The notes: generated by a model from the sequence alone, not told the origin. A DNA stretch of 64,000 nucleotides from Epichloe hybrida (GCA_019022495.1 JAFEKR010000004.1:1736001-1800000); one strand, 5' to 3'. Positions 14,046-27,482 are shown, counted from the stretch's first letter. Made by a program: numbers and translations.

Positions 14046-14724
14046 ACTTTTTAGTATAATATATAGCTAAGTAAGTAAGCTAAAAATAGTATATATTCTT
14101 AAGCTTACTTTTAAAGCTTTTTTTTCTAATTTTAGTAATAAAGGAAAATATATTATATTTCTTTTTAATATTATAAGAATAATATTCTAGCTACTTTTTA
14201 AAGCTTTTTTAAGGGTTTTTACATTTCTTTTAACTTAAAAAACCTAAAAACTTAATATAATTATTTATAATTATAATAAAAGGAAATATATAGCTAAAAA
14301 CCTTCTATAATATAAAGTAAAAATTTTATTTATTATAAATAGCTTATCTTTATAAATATATTATTATTAGATTTATTATCCTATTTATATATAATAGTAA
14401 ATAATTTCTTTAGGGTAAATCTTAGATTTAAAGTAAAAAAGTATATTAAAATGAATATTAAATCTAATTAAAAGGCTAGAAAGATAAAATAACCTTTAGA
14501 ATTTAAGAAATAAATAGAGTTACATAGTAATACTAAAAATACTATACTTAGCTACCCTATTCCTATTATAAGCTTAATAGTTTAAATAAGTATAAACTTT
14601 AAAGATTTATAACTAAATAACTAAATTCTAATAAAAAAGAAAGCTAATATTAAGTTAATAAAGAAAAATCTAAAGAATATTATAAGATATTAATATGCCC
14701 CACTTTTATTTTTAGCCTTATACT

Positions 14725-14845
14725 ACATGTAGTATTTGTAGTGTAGTGTAGTATTTACTACACTACACTACATACTACACTACACTACAATTCACTACAC
14801 TACATACTACAAGGAAAGTCAAAATACTACATTTACTACACTACA
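14725..14845. repeat. Right subterminal CACTA-motif array of H
   Basis: Dense copies of CTACACTACA and complement, up to the right terminal repeat of H. Confidence 0.8.
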
Positions 14846-16675
14846 TGTAAAGCTCTGATGGAGAATCACGGTCACCGCAATAACGGCATTAATTTAAATA
14901 ACATTATAACTAGAAAATGTTAACAAAAGGATTTAAGGAAAGCTAGGTAGGTATAGTTTTTTTTTGCTTTCTCTGTGATACTCTAAGGAACTTAGCATAA
15001 TTTGCGGATTAAAGATATGCCTCTAGAACCTGCCTATTATTACTAGGCGATGGCATTACCGTATTGCAACTACTAGAAGGAAGCGATTACGAAGGAGCTT
15101 TTAAAGCTTCTATTCTTGAACTACTAGGAGGATGTACCTAAGGAACTAATTAATCCTGATAAGTATAAGGAAATTATTAACCTTGGCTGGGTTTTTAAAT
15201 ATAAAACTAATGAAAAGGGCATAGTTATAGAGTTTAAGGCTCGAATAGTGGTACGAGGCAATTAATAACCAAAGGATAACCTTAATAACTATACCACAAC
15301 GCTTGCTTCTTGATCTCTACGAATGCTACTTGTAGTTTATTGCGCAAATGATCTTAATACTCGATAATATAATGTTTAGAATGCCTTCCTACACGCAGAA
15401 CTTAAAGAACCTGTCTTCTATAAGCCCCTAGAGGGTATAAACGCAAAAGGTTGTCTCTAGAAGATGATTAGAGTATTATACAGGCTATAGGAAGCTCCCT
15501 GATGATGGTTTCTTTATTTAATGAGATTCCTTTTGGAGCTTAGCTTTATCTAAGGGAAAGAAGACCTATATATCTTTATAAAGGATGATTTTATCCTGTT
15601 TTTCTACGTAGATAATATTATAGTGCTTTACCCTAATGGATCTAAAGCAGAATTCGAAGAATTACATAAGCGATTAATAAATAGCCTAGATATTAAGGAC
15701 TAAGGTGAATTAAAGTGATTCCTAGGCATTAAAATCATTAGAAATTGCGAAACTAAAGAGATATAGTTATCATAGGAATTATATATTTAAAAGATTACTT
15801 AGAAGTTTATTCCTGATATTATTAACAACGAGTTAAAGAGCTTAATTATAGCTTCTCTCCTAACAGCCATAATCTACCTAAATAATAACAAAGCTTTAGA
15901 CAAAGAAATCAGCTACTATAGAGCAATTATAGGCTCTTTAGTGTACCTTTACATTATTAGAAGACCTAATACGGCATTTATAGCTTTAAAGCTAGCCTCT
16001 TTTATAATAAATCCATTAGCAAAGCACATTAAGCTAGCATAGGGCGCTCTATTATACGCTTAGAACATAAAGAAGTTCTGCTTGCGATATTTAGGCGTAA
16101 ATAGCTTTAATACATTATTTTCTAGCATAGATGCTTTACTCGGCGACAATCCTAAGACCCGGAAGTTAACATAAGGCTACGTCTTTATTATATATAGCGC
16201 TACAATTAATTAGAAGTCTAGAAGGTAACATTACGTAATGACTTCGAGTATAGAAGCAAAGCTCTTTGCCCTAAATTATAGTACAAAAGAGCGTATTTCT
16301 CTTGGTAGGCTGCTTCGTAATATTAACGTACGCGTTCCGCCGCTCTTAATTATCTAGTATAACAACAAGTAGATAATCTAGATTACTAAATATACAGAAG
16401 GAAGGCTTTAAACTAGCCTTAAGTACCTTAATATAAATTAGATATGGATTTAAGAGCAGTGTGTAATAGGTAATATTAAGGTAAATTAGATAAAGACCTC
16501 TAAGATGCTTGCAGATAGCTTTATAAAGCCTCTATTAGGTTAAATGCATAGGGACTTCTGCTATAGAATTAGCATAAGGGAGATTCCTGCCTAATTATAA
16601 CACTAGAGATTATTTACAATCTCTTCCTACACCTTAGATCATCAGCTTTAATAGTTATCTTAGCTGTGGGGGGTA

Positions 16676-16896
16676 TATTAGGAAGAGCTCCCTAAAGCAT
16701 TAGATGTGTAAGCAAGGGGCGCGTATTAACTAGGATAAGACATCGGTGGAGATAAATATATTAGAAGTACCTCCGTAGACTAGTTATTACTATAGCGCAC
16801 TGTGTACCCTTCAGGTACAAAAGTCGGCTGCCGTCTGCACCTCTGATTGATCAAAATTGAACACTTTTCATCATCTATCTACACCCCTACCTGACA
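16676..16896 (+). repeat. 3' LTR of element D (221 bp)
   Basis: Starts TATTAGGAAGAGC (RIP form of the TGTCAGG start) and ends CTACCTGACA, followed by the ATAAG duplication. The left (inner) part is mutated and the right (outer) part is preserved, the mirror image of the 5' LTR. Confidence 0.92.
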
Positions 16897-16901
16897 ATAA
16901 G

Positions 16902-17846
16902 AATCAAAGATTCTATAACCTCTATGCTTCGCTAGGTTAAACTTAACGAATTTAAACATATTATAAGCTTATAAAGCGTTAATCTTAGCTTAATCAGACT
17001 ACTTAAAGGGTTTTCCTAGGGTTATAATCCTTCCTTCTTAGCAAAGCTAAAGGGTAAGGTTCTAATTAGCCTCTTCCTTTACTATAAGAAATACTATACT
17101 TAGTATCCCTCTAGTTATAACCTCTTAAATAAAGGCCTTCTCTTAATCTTTATTTATAAGTATATAAAGCTAAACTAGGCTAATATCCTTCTTAGGGCTA
17201 TAAGGTCTTCTTTTCCTTACTTTTATTCCTTTAGGGTGTAGTAATAAGTCTTTAACTTAATAGCTTCCCCTTAGGGCCTTTTAGGCTTTATAAGCCTCTT
17301 TATTAGACTCTCCTATACTTATAAATTACACTATAAGGGCCTTTCTTAGTCTCCCTTGCTTTCTCTTAGCTAGTGTCTATAGCTCTTTACTATCTTCTAT
17401 TAGAGAATCTCTTTTATTAGTAGTAGTTAGTTATATAGCTCCTTTTTCCTTTATATTACTTAGCTATTACTCTAGTAGATTATAAGGCTTTATCTCCTAC
17501 TACTCTAGCCCCTTTATAGTATATAAGTCTTTATAATAAGGCTTTACTACTATAGAGTAAAACTTTACTAGGCTATAAGGCATATTAATAGTATAGGTCT
17601 CTCTATTAGTAGTAAGTAGCTTATATAGGCTATGCTAGCTACCTTTCTCTCTTTACATATGTATATTAGCTTATAGGGGTAGCTAATATATAGGTGCTAT
17701 ATTAAGGCTATTCTAGGCTTTAAGGGTATTATAAACCTACTATAAAGCTAGGTAGTAGCGGACTTTATTAGTAGCTTTATAAATTACTTTAGCATATTAA
17801 ATAATAGAGATACTTAGTAGTGACTTATCTATTATTTATAGGTAGC
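16902..17846 (-). mobile_element. Copia element C, segment 3
   Basis: Minus-strand continuation of the C polyprotein from the reverse transcriptase region toward integrase; it corresponds to about 6060-6935 of element B. Left edge is the D insertion, right edge is the F insertion, whose duplication TAGGTAGC occupies 17839-17846. Confidence 0.8.
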
Positions 17847-17852
17847 CAGAGC

Positions 17853-18010
17853 ATCACATTACATTACATTACATTGTGTAATGTTTGTAATGTAATGTAA
17901 TTATTACACATTACATTACATTACACATTACATTACATTACATTACACCCCCCTTTCACACATTACATTACATTACATGTAATTATTTGTAATTAAATGT
18001 AATTATTTTT
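17853..18010. repeat. Left subterminal CATTA-motif array of F
   Basis: Alternating ACATTACATT and AATGTAATGT runs with hairpin potential, followed by shorter GTAATT motifs. The layout matches the H array base by base apart from the motif change. Confidence 0.8.
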
Positions 18011-18139
18011 TATTTTTTAATATTTAGGTAAAGTAATTAGAAATTAATAGTAAGAAATAACTTAAATAATTAGAAAAGTATATATTAGGTTTCTTAAAAT
18101 ATAGATTAAGGTTAAATTACTATACTAATCTTAATTATA

Positions 18140-19200
18140 ACTTATAAAACTAATAAAACTTACTTTTTAAGCTTATTTCTTAGAAAAATATTAAAAACTT
18201 ACTTTTAAGTATACTTATTTTAATAGAAAATCATATATATTTAAGTAAATAAGCTATAAAGAAGTACTATAATTTATAAGGCTTACTTTAAACTTACTTT
18301 TAAGTATACTTTCTTTTTAATAAAAAATCATATACATCTAAGCAAATAAGCTATTAAGAAGTTAATACTATAATTAGTTAGACCCACTTTAGACCCACTT
18401 TTAAGTATACTATCTTTCTAAGAGAAAATCATAAATATCTAAGCAAATAAGCTATTAAGAAGTTAATATTATAATTAGTAAGACCCACTTTAGATCCACT
18501 TTTATATATACTTCTTTTTAATAAAAAATCATATATATCTAAGTAAATAAGCTATAAAGAAGTTAATACTATTATTAGTAAGGCCCACTTTAGACCCACT
18601 TTTATATATACTTTCTTTTTAATAAAAAAATTATATATATCTAAGTAAATAAGCTATTAAGAAGTTAGTACTATAATTAGTAAGACTTACTTTAGACCCA
18701 CTTTTAAGTATACCTTCTTTTTAAGAGAAAATTATAAATATATAAGTAAATAAGCTATTAAGAAGTTAATACTATAATTAGTAAGACCCACTTCAGACCC
18801 ACTTTTATATATACTTTCTTTTTAATAAAAAAATTATATATATCTAAGTAAATAAGCTATTAAGAAGTTAGTACTATAATTAGTAAGACTTACTTTAGAC
18901 CCACTTTTAAGTATACCTTCTTTTTAAGAGAAAATTATAAATATCTAAGTAAATAAGCTATTAAGAAGTTAATACTATAATTAGTAAGACTTACTTTTAT
19001 ATATACCTCCTTTTTAAAAGAAAATCATAAATATCTAAGCAAATAAGCTATAAATAAGCTATAAATAAGTTATACTATTTAGTAATACTTACTTTTAAAC
19101 TTACTTTAGAAAATACCTCTCTTTTAAAAGAAAATTATATATAACTAAGTAAATAAGCTATAAATAAGCTAATTATATTATAAATAAACCTTATTTTTAT
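18140..19200. repeat. Minisatellite of about 100 bp, about ten copies
   Basis: Units recur near 18283, 18381, 18480, 18580, 18685, 18782, 18882, 18985 and 19090. Each has the GACCCACTTTAGACCCACTT core and a spacer ending near AAATAAGCTATTAAGAAGTT. The core is shared with element H. Confidence 0.85.
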
Positions 19201-19657
19201 ACTTAATTTTAATTTATACCTTAAATATACTATATTATTATTTTATAGATTTAAATTCTTATAAACCTGGATAACTTATAAGCTTTTTAATTACCTTTAC
19301 TAAAAAGAAATAAACTTTTATTTTTTATAAGTATAATATTTATTTATTAATTCTAAAAAATTAGATTTTATATCCTATCTTAAATTAATTAACTTTAAAT
19401 AATATAGGCTTCTTAAAGATTTCTTTATTAGTCCTTAATATAATTATTTAGACTTATAATATATTATTTTATATTAAATTTAAAAGTATATATAGGGTAT
19501 TATTTAGTAAAATAAACACTTAGGTTAAATAATACAATATTAAATCTTAGAAATTAGATTTATTAGTATTTCAAGATCTTATAATATAGAAAAAAATTCA
19601 AGGATTTCTATTTTTCTCTTAAACCTATATAATATACCCTATACCCTAATATATAAC

Positions 19658-19924
19658 TGTCACGACTGTGGTAGGAGAGATACAAACGGAGTGAAGGCTA
19701 AGACTCTTGATCGTAGCTAGAGAGCTGCTACTTAGGGGTGGGTGCATGAAGGTCTCAAACTCTGACCTCCCATAACTCTTGTGGGCGGTCCTTGTCTAAA
19801 TACCTTACTACGTGCACGTGGCTACCTAGCAGCTACTTAGTCATCTATGCAATCCGGGGCTTATCCGAGGGCTCCATCATGTGACCGTCCTGTCCGTGAC
19901 TCCCTGGCCTCCGTGCCCCTGACA
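19658..19924 (-). repeat. Outer 3' LTR of G (267 bp, well preserved)
   Basis: Starts TGTCACGACTG, ends CCCCTGACA on the + strand. It is GC-rich and nearly free of RIP-type changes, unlike the LTR four bases to its right. Confidence 0.92.
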
Positions 19925-19928
19925 TGCT

Positions 19929-20195
19929 TGTCACGACTGTGGTAGGAGAGATACAAACGGAGTGAAGGCTGAGACTCTTAATCGTAGCTAGAGAGCTACT
20001 ACTTAGGGGTGGGTGCATAAAGGTCTTAAACTCTAACCTCCTATAACTCTTGTAGGCGGTCCTTATCTAAATACCTTACTACATGTACGTAGCTACCTAG
20101 TAGCTACTTAGTTATTTATGTAATCCAGGGCTTATCTAAGGGCTCTATTATGTAACCGTCCTATCTATAACTCCCTAGCCTCCATGCCCCTAATA
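19929..20195 (-). repeat. Inner 3' LTR of G (267 bp, RIP-mutated)
   Basis: Same length as its neighbour and differs from it by many C-to-T and G-to-A changes. It is separated from the outer copy by the four bases TGCT (19925-19928). Confidence 0.92.
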
Positions 20196-22150
20196 TACTG
20201 CCCCCCTAATATATAATTATTCTTAATTATAAAGAGCTGCTTAGCTAGTACGTGTTTACTACACATAACCTATAGTAATGTCTATATTACTAGCTATACT
20301 TTTAGTGCGTAGTATTACATCCGCTTTAAATAGTAAGATAAATATTATAGGGGTCTAGGCAGCCTTTCTTATAATCACTAGATTATAGGTAGCTACACAC
20401 TTACTACTTTATTACCTCTAATATACATGCCTCTATCTAACGAGTTATTAGCGCTAAGTAGGCAGACTACTAGTGTTAAGTTTCGTAATTAGGTTAAATA
20501 GACAAGGTAACGTATACTATTTAAAATAAATAACTTCTTATCTAATATTAGGGATATTATATTAATCTTGCTAGGAGTTTGTAGCTAGTATGCGTATTTA
20601 CTAGTAGTAGCTATAACTATAAATATTATAATTCCTAGATTAGCTACACATAGCATATAGATTACTTAGGGGTCTAGGGCTAATATAAAAGAGGCCTACT
20701 TTCCCTTACTTCCACACACTTTTTCTTCCTTTTATATCCTCCCTTAGTATTATAAGTTACCCTTACCTATAAACTAGTAGCTTTATAGCTTCTCTTATAG
20801 TAATTACTAATATCCTATAGCATTACTTTATTATCCATATCTATCCTTATCTAAAACGTCTAAATTCTCTTAAATACTAAAACATTAGTTTCTTGCCTTC
20901 TACCTATAAGTTTCTTATAGTATATTACTACTAACTTACTAGTAGTTAATAATATCTTTAATATAAGTAACTACTTTACTACCACTACCTCCCCCTAGTG
21001 TAAAGACTCCTATGCTATCCCCTATAAAGTCTTTTAGTAAGAAGCATTTAGCTTCTAAAATTTCTATATAAGTATAATATCTATATCCCCCTAGCGCTTA
21101 CCCTACTAACTTATAGCTAGTAGTGCTAGTAAAATAAAAATTCCTTATATATGCTATATATAATAAGTAGTAATATAAGTAATTACTCCTAAAGATAGTA
21201 ATAGTATAGAGCTATAATATCTTATAGAGGGCAAATCTATCCTAATGGAGTGTACTAATTCCCTAAGTATAACTTTACTACTATCTCGCTATAAGTTATT
21301 ACTAACTTACGTAAGTAACTTAATAAAATACACATATTATTCGCAAAATAATAAAGACTATTCTAGGGTATATCCTCCCTTTTCTTACTACTAATATATA
21401 TACTAACACACTACTAGTGTCCTGCTTAGTTTACCTAGTTATACTATACGCTCTTTAAGCATATTAATGCTTATAGTAATCCTAATAATAATCTATACTT
21501 TCTTAATAATATATATATCCCCTGTTTCTATAACTTAGTTACTACTAATATGCTACTAGCGTCTAATGCGCGTAAAACACAAACTTTATAATATACTCTT
21601 AACTACTAAAAATGCTAATAAGCGTAGTTAGGTAAGGTAAGCGCAGCTTATAGCGGAAGTCGTACGCAAGGCTAACGCTAATAAACGAGTTACTATATTA
21701 CTACTTAGTAATACTATTAATCTAGAAGTCTAGATAGATATTTCTAATAGCTTGCGTTTTATTATGCAAAACCTCCTATTTATATATACTCTTACGCTCT
21801 AGCTTATAGCTTTACTAACTTACTAGTAGCTTACTACTAACACGTCTGTACTTCCTGCTTATATTAGGCTACTAGACCTTCCTAGCAAGCTTTATACATA
21901 TGTATATAAAGAGGGGGATTCTTCTAATAATAAGGATAAATCCTCTGCCCTTATTAGCATAGGTAGGACTACTAAGGGTCAGGCACCTAACGTGTTAATA
22001 GAGTGATTAGTGTAAAGTAGCTACGAGTTAGGTTATCTAAGAAATTATCTAGATTTTTTTTTCTTTATATATTACTACTACTATCTAAACTCTATTAAAT
22101 ACACCTCTATATCTATAAACTAGCTACTTAGTTACTACTTATAATCCTTA
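20196..22150. other. Unassigned 1.9-kb segment of G between chromodomain and 3' LTR
   Basis: This part of element G has no polymerase or gag similarity that I can recognise. It is longer than the 3' untranslated region usual for fungal chromoviruses. On the + strand, antisense to pol, a frame around 21540-22060 is long if RIP-type stops are read through, with Lys/Arg/Ala-rich then Pro/Ser-rich composition; a second open-looking + frame lies near 21030-21200. Whether this was an antisense gene or chance openness is unresolved. Confidence 0.4.
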
Positions 22151-25100
22151 ATAATATCTATTATAATAAAATCTTTTTTCTTTACCTAAGAATTTTCTAA
22201 AGTATTATAGCCCTTCCACTTAACTAGGTATTTCTAACATCTCCCGTTATACTAATGCGATATAATTCTCTTAACTTCAAACTCCTGCTCATTGTCCACA
22301 ATATTCTCTCGCAGTAAGGACATGTCTTTTATACTAGATAGGTCCCCTATAAATAGTTTAAGGTTAGTAATATTAAAAACATTATGCAAATGCGTTTTAC
22401 GTAGTAGCCTTAATTAATACGTAAGTTCGTAGGTATTAATTACCTTTTCGATTTTATAAGGGCCTAGGTACTTTACACTTAGCTTCCTACTAGGTTACTA
22501 TAAGTTAATATTCTTTATAAATAATAAAATATAGTTACTTATATTAAACTTTATTAGGGTCCGCTTCTTATTATAGTGCTTTATATACTAGACCTATAAG
22601 TTACTTAGAAGCTACTTAATTACTATGTATCTATCTCTTAGCATAATAGTATGAGTTTCTACTTAGTTATTCACTATAGGAATATCTATAACTACTTACT
22701 ATAGTCCCCTAGGGTTATAGCCTCATAGCGCCTTAGCTAGGGTGTAGCTATAAGTTAAATAGACGCTTATATTATACATAAACTATGCTATTAAAAGATT
22801 ATTAGCCTAATTAGTTTAGTTAAAGCAAGTAAAGGCTCTTAAATAATACTCTAAAACTTAGTTTAGACGTTTTATCTAACTATCTATCTACAAGTAAAAC
22901 GCAGTGCTTAGTTACTACTTAGTTATAATAAGGTAGCAGAAGGTTATCTAAAACCCGCTAGTAAAAGTTAAACCCTAGTTTATAATAATACCCTCTAGAG
23001 CGCTATAATCCCTAAAAACATACTCTAAGAATATAGTAGCTAACCCGTTGCTAGTTATGCGTGTTAAAACAGGGATATAAATACTATACTTTATAAAATA
23101 GTTTATAATAACTAAGATTATATTATAAGTCTAGTTTACGTCTTTCACAGGCAGTAGCCCTATAACAAAGTCTATTAATAATTCTTAAAAAGGCTAATTA
23201 GGCACTAGTAGTGCTACTAGCTTACTATAGGGTTTGTAGTGCCTTAGCTTTAAAGTTTAATAGCTTACGCAAGTTTACATATATAACTTAGTGTCTTTCT
23301 TTATTAACAGCTAGTAGTACTAGTTTATAATTTAGCAAAGGGTCCTACTAACTCCCTAGTGGCCTACTACTAGGTTATTATAAGTAAGCATTAGAACTTC
23401 CTTCCTTATACTTACTAGAATAAAAACTCTATTCTTAAACATCAATAGCTTAGAGGGCCTAATAGACTATATCTATAACACTTCTAGGTCACCACTCTTA
23501 AGCAGCTTCCTCTAACCTATAGTAAAGTTATTACCTTACTATACTTAAAATAACATAACTTAAATTAAAGTCTCTAATTTTACGTACTTAGGATAAGCAT
23601 TACGCACGAACTTAGAAGAGGTTTGCTAGACTACTTATATTCTTACTATAACACCACTATAAGTAGCTAGCTTATAGTGTGCTTTTAGACTTATAAATAA
23701 ATTACAGCTAAGCAGCGTTTTAAGGGGGCGCTTACATTGCTTACTAACTACTAACCTAGCTAGACTCCTAACCCGCAGGCTCACTAGACTTACAAAAACA
23801 TTAAATAACATAGATAAGGCATGACCTTACTACTTATAATTAGCGGACCTAGTTAGCGTACTACTCACAAGCTTTATAGGACTATTAGGTTCCTTAATAA
23901 TATAATTAAGTTATATCTTCTTAAAACCCTAGAGGCTAGAATAGCCCTTGTAGTAATCTTATAATAAACTATTAACTACACTAAGGGATATAACCTTAGG
24001 GCCTGCAACTACACTATTACACACATAGCGCCCTTACTGCTTAGTATCTATAAACTTAGCTAAGAAGTTAGGTAACTACAAGGTTATAGCCTCCGCCCTA
24101 CGCTCCTTACTAATATAATCTACTCTTCTTAACAGGGCATTAGCAGGGTTTAGCTTACCTATATAATATTTAATCCTAAAATTAAACAGACAAAGCTTGT
24201 CTAACGCTATCACCTACCTGCTAGATAGCTTTAGCTTTATGGCTAGGTACTTATAATTAAGGTAGTCTATCATAACCATAATCTAGTAAGTTAAATATAT
24301 AAGGTAGTGTCTCCAGGCCTAAAACGCCTCTTAGATTACTAATAACTTAGCGTCTAGGGTTAAGTAGCAAAGCTTAACATTAGTTAACTTCCTTAAAAAA
24401 TACACCACTAGGTGCTAGCTACCTAGCACTAACATTATAAGTATAGCTTTAATTACATAACTAGATATATCTATCTCTACTCTTAGCAGATAAAGTAAGT
24501 TAAAGTACACTAAGATTAGTGCCTCCTAGAACTTCTTTTAGAGTTCTCTAAATACCATGAGTTTACTAGGCTCTAGCTTAAACTCCACTAGTTAAACACC
24601 CTTTAGATAGTTTATTAGTAGGACTACTACCTTACTATACTATTTTATAAAGTATTAGTAAAACCCTATAAACCTAAGGAATAATTAAATATTAAACACA
24701 CTATAGGGTATTAGCTAGGTCGCAATGGCTTCAACCCTTAATGGTTCTATCTTAATGCCTTTTTTAGACATAATAAACCCTAGGAATTTTACCTATAATA
24801 CCAAAAATTAGTACTTCTTAAGGTTAATATAAAGATCCGCATCCTAAAGTCGCTCTAGCACCCTTTTAACATGCTCTATATGTCTTACAGGGTCGCTGCT
24901 ATATATTAGGATGTTATTAAGGTAAATAATGCAGAATTCGTCTATAAGTCCCTTAAGCGTGTTATTAATATATTCCTAAAAAGTAGCTAGCGTGTTCACT
25001 AATCCAAACGGCATAATAAGGTACTTAAAATGCCTATAGTAGCATCAGAACACTATCTTCTACTTATCGCCCTTACAGATATATAACTAGTAGTACACCT

Positions 25101-27482
25101 CTTAAAGATCTAAAGACGTAAAGACTTTCATGCCTACTAGTTAATTAAGAATTTTAGAGATTAATAGTAAGGGGGCCTTATTCTTAATAGTAATCCTATT
25201 AAGACCCCTATAATCCACACAAAGCCTTAATTTCCCTGATTTTTTTAGAACAAACAAAATCAGGGCTCTAGCTAGGCTTATTAATCTTCTAATCTATCCT
25301 TTTTCCTACGCACTCGTAAGGTACTCCCTAAGCACCTCTAGCTCTTTTTCCACTAGGTTATATATAGGTCCCTATAGTAGCTATTTCCTTTCTTCTAATT
25401 CGATTACATAAGTGTAGCCCCTAAGTTCTAGAAGCTTACTAGCTAGATCTTTTAAGAACATATCTATAAATTCCGTATACTCCTCTAGGATTTACTATTA
25501 GAGTGCGTTACTATCTATTTCTTACGTAGACGCTGCTAGCTCCTTATAAAACACTACCTAAAGCGCTATCATACTTCTAAGTTTCTTTTTCTTTAGGGGC
25601 TAGATATTACCTTCTACTATTACTATAACTACGTTGTAAGTTAGGTTATTACTTAGTGTGTTATCTATTAATAAAACTTTATTAATATCCCCCTCTTTTG
25701 CTTTAGGTTTAACTATTCTAACTTTTAGCAATACTAGTAATAGCATAATAAAAGACTGCTTTACTACCTTACGTAGTTATTACTTGCCTAAAGTAAATAC
25801 AATGCGTTCTTTAGTTATTAGGAACCTCTAAAAACCCTACTTCTAATCCATTACTATAGGTTTATACTCTAGGGTCTAGTCTATTCCTAGGAGCATTCCT
25901 TCTCTAGTATTAGTAATATAGTAGCTAACTTAGTAAACCTTTGTATAGCCTATGCTATCCTTTACCTTAACTAGTTTACACAAAATTCCTTAGTATAGGA
26001 TCTCGTTCCTACTTACGCTTTCTAGTATTACCTTTGCTTATACTACATTCTTCTAGTCCTATTTTAATAGTAGCTTAGGGTAGATTATTAAATATTCCGC
26101 TCCTATATTAAATAGCACTAGCACTACTAACTAGTAGTTATCTTGCCGTAGGGATACCTATATCCTTATTCTCTTATCCATAGGTTTCTCTGTAGTAAGA
26201 CTATTATCCTAGGCCTATGCTAAATTAATTAGAATTTTATTTAGGTCCAAAGATTTATCACTACTATCTCTATGCTTCTTAGTGGTGTGCTTATTACTCT
26301 TATAGATTAAGTAGTTTACCGCTTTATATCTATTAGAACTATGTCTAGGACTACCGCATTTATAGCACTTAAATAGCTTCTAGCCTATGCCCTATTATTA
26401 GGAACCTTACTATGAATTATCTACGGGGGAGCTAGAACGTTATCTTTTATTATTCTTACCTTCTTTATTATAGCTTCTATTGCGATTCTTTATTATAGAT
26501 ATTATCATAACTTCAGCTTTTTTACCTTAGCCCTATAGGTAGCTCTAAGATATAGGGAACTCTTAGCTAACTATATACTACCTTATAGCATTATTTAAGC
26601 TATTTAGGAACATTACTATCCTTAGACACAAGGGGATCTAGTTAGGTAATTCGGCTTCTACCTTTATCTAGAGTCTTAGGAAAGATTAGAAAGATTAATT
26701 ATGCTTCTGCCTAAGGTTTAGCAATGTCCTAGTAGCTTCTAAGTACCTTATGTCTTTATCTATTACGCTAGTATTTAGCTAAGACACAAATCTATTCTAG
26801 GTATAGGCTATATAGTTAACTATCCTATTCACTATTATATAACACATCTATTATTGCTTTGCGTTATTAGCTAGGTAGCTACTAGCATACACTACCTTTA
26901 TTCTATTATCCTAGAAGGTTCTTAGGTCTAGCTAAAATAGCATATTCAAATCCTATAGATATGCCTATAAATTCTTGTGAGTGTTTTCCTTATACGTAGG
27001 CACCTTATACTACATCTTAATAAAGCTTTATAAGTACACACTTATTATAAACTTACTATTAGGTAGGAAACCTAGGAATATGGGATTTATTAGTGTGTCT
27101 ATCTAAGGGGTAATTATAGGTCTTCTACCTAATCCAGCTAATTACAAGTCCGCTTCTATTTCTTTAAGCTACACTTCTATTTCTAAGATCTCTTATCTTA
27201 AGTAGGCATTACGTAGCTAGGCTTATGTAACCTTATATCACCTCTATAGCTAGTCCGAATTATTATTATTTCTAAATCTAAGGTTACTACATTAGTTAGG
27301 TAGCGTCTGCTATGCCCTATTACGTTCTATAGTTAGAGTGTTTAGGTTACTGCTTAGGCACTATAGGTTTAGGGCTTCCTTACTAGGTAGTATAAGTGTA
27401 TTTTAAGTAGATATCCTATAGCTTCTTTATATTTAAATCTAGCTAATAGTCCGTTTTCCTAAAAGGGTTTAAGAGTTTAACT

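Larger units (their letters stand above)
12906..14857. mobile_element. Non-autonomous hAT-like element H
   Basis: A 1952-bp element with 8-bp target duplications ATGGAGAA (12898-12905, 14858-14865) and short terminal inverted repeats CAGAGCTTT...AAAGCTCTG. Eight-bp duplications and CA...TG ends are typical of the hAT superfamily; assignment rests on these alone, as there is no transposase frame. Both ends carry dense arrays of a CACTA-type motif on both strands (12917-13060 and 14725-14845), which can fold as hairpins. Inside are a 10-bp tandem repeat, a trinucleotide tract and a roughly 100-bp minisatellite. It sits inside element D between integrase and reverse transcriptase. It has the same plan as element F. 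Confidence 0.8.
9530..16896 (+). mobile_element. Complete copia element D, RIP-degraded
   Basis: A full-length Ty1/copia element of about 7.4 kb (about 5.4 kb without the nested hAT-like element H at 12906-14857). Two 221-bp LTRs (9530-9750, 16676-16896) are flanked by identical ATAAG duplications (9525-9529 and 16897-16901). Gag appears to begin at an ATG at 9928. Integrase C-terminal sequence (KAERSGG motif, about 12030) is followed, after H, by reverse transcriptase (about 15050-15800, catalytic box FYVDN near 15600, where YVDD is usual) and RNase H (about 16040-16560). The frames are broken by many TAG and TAA codons at Gln positions. It differs from families A/E and B/C in LTR and coding sequence. 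It is inserted in element C. Confidence 0.92.
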
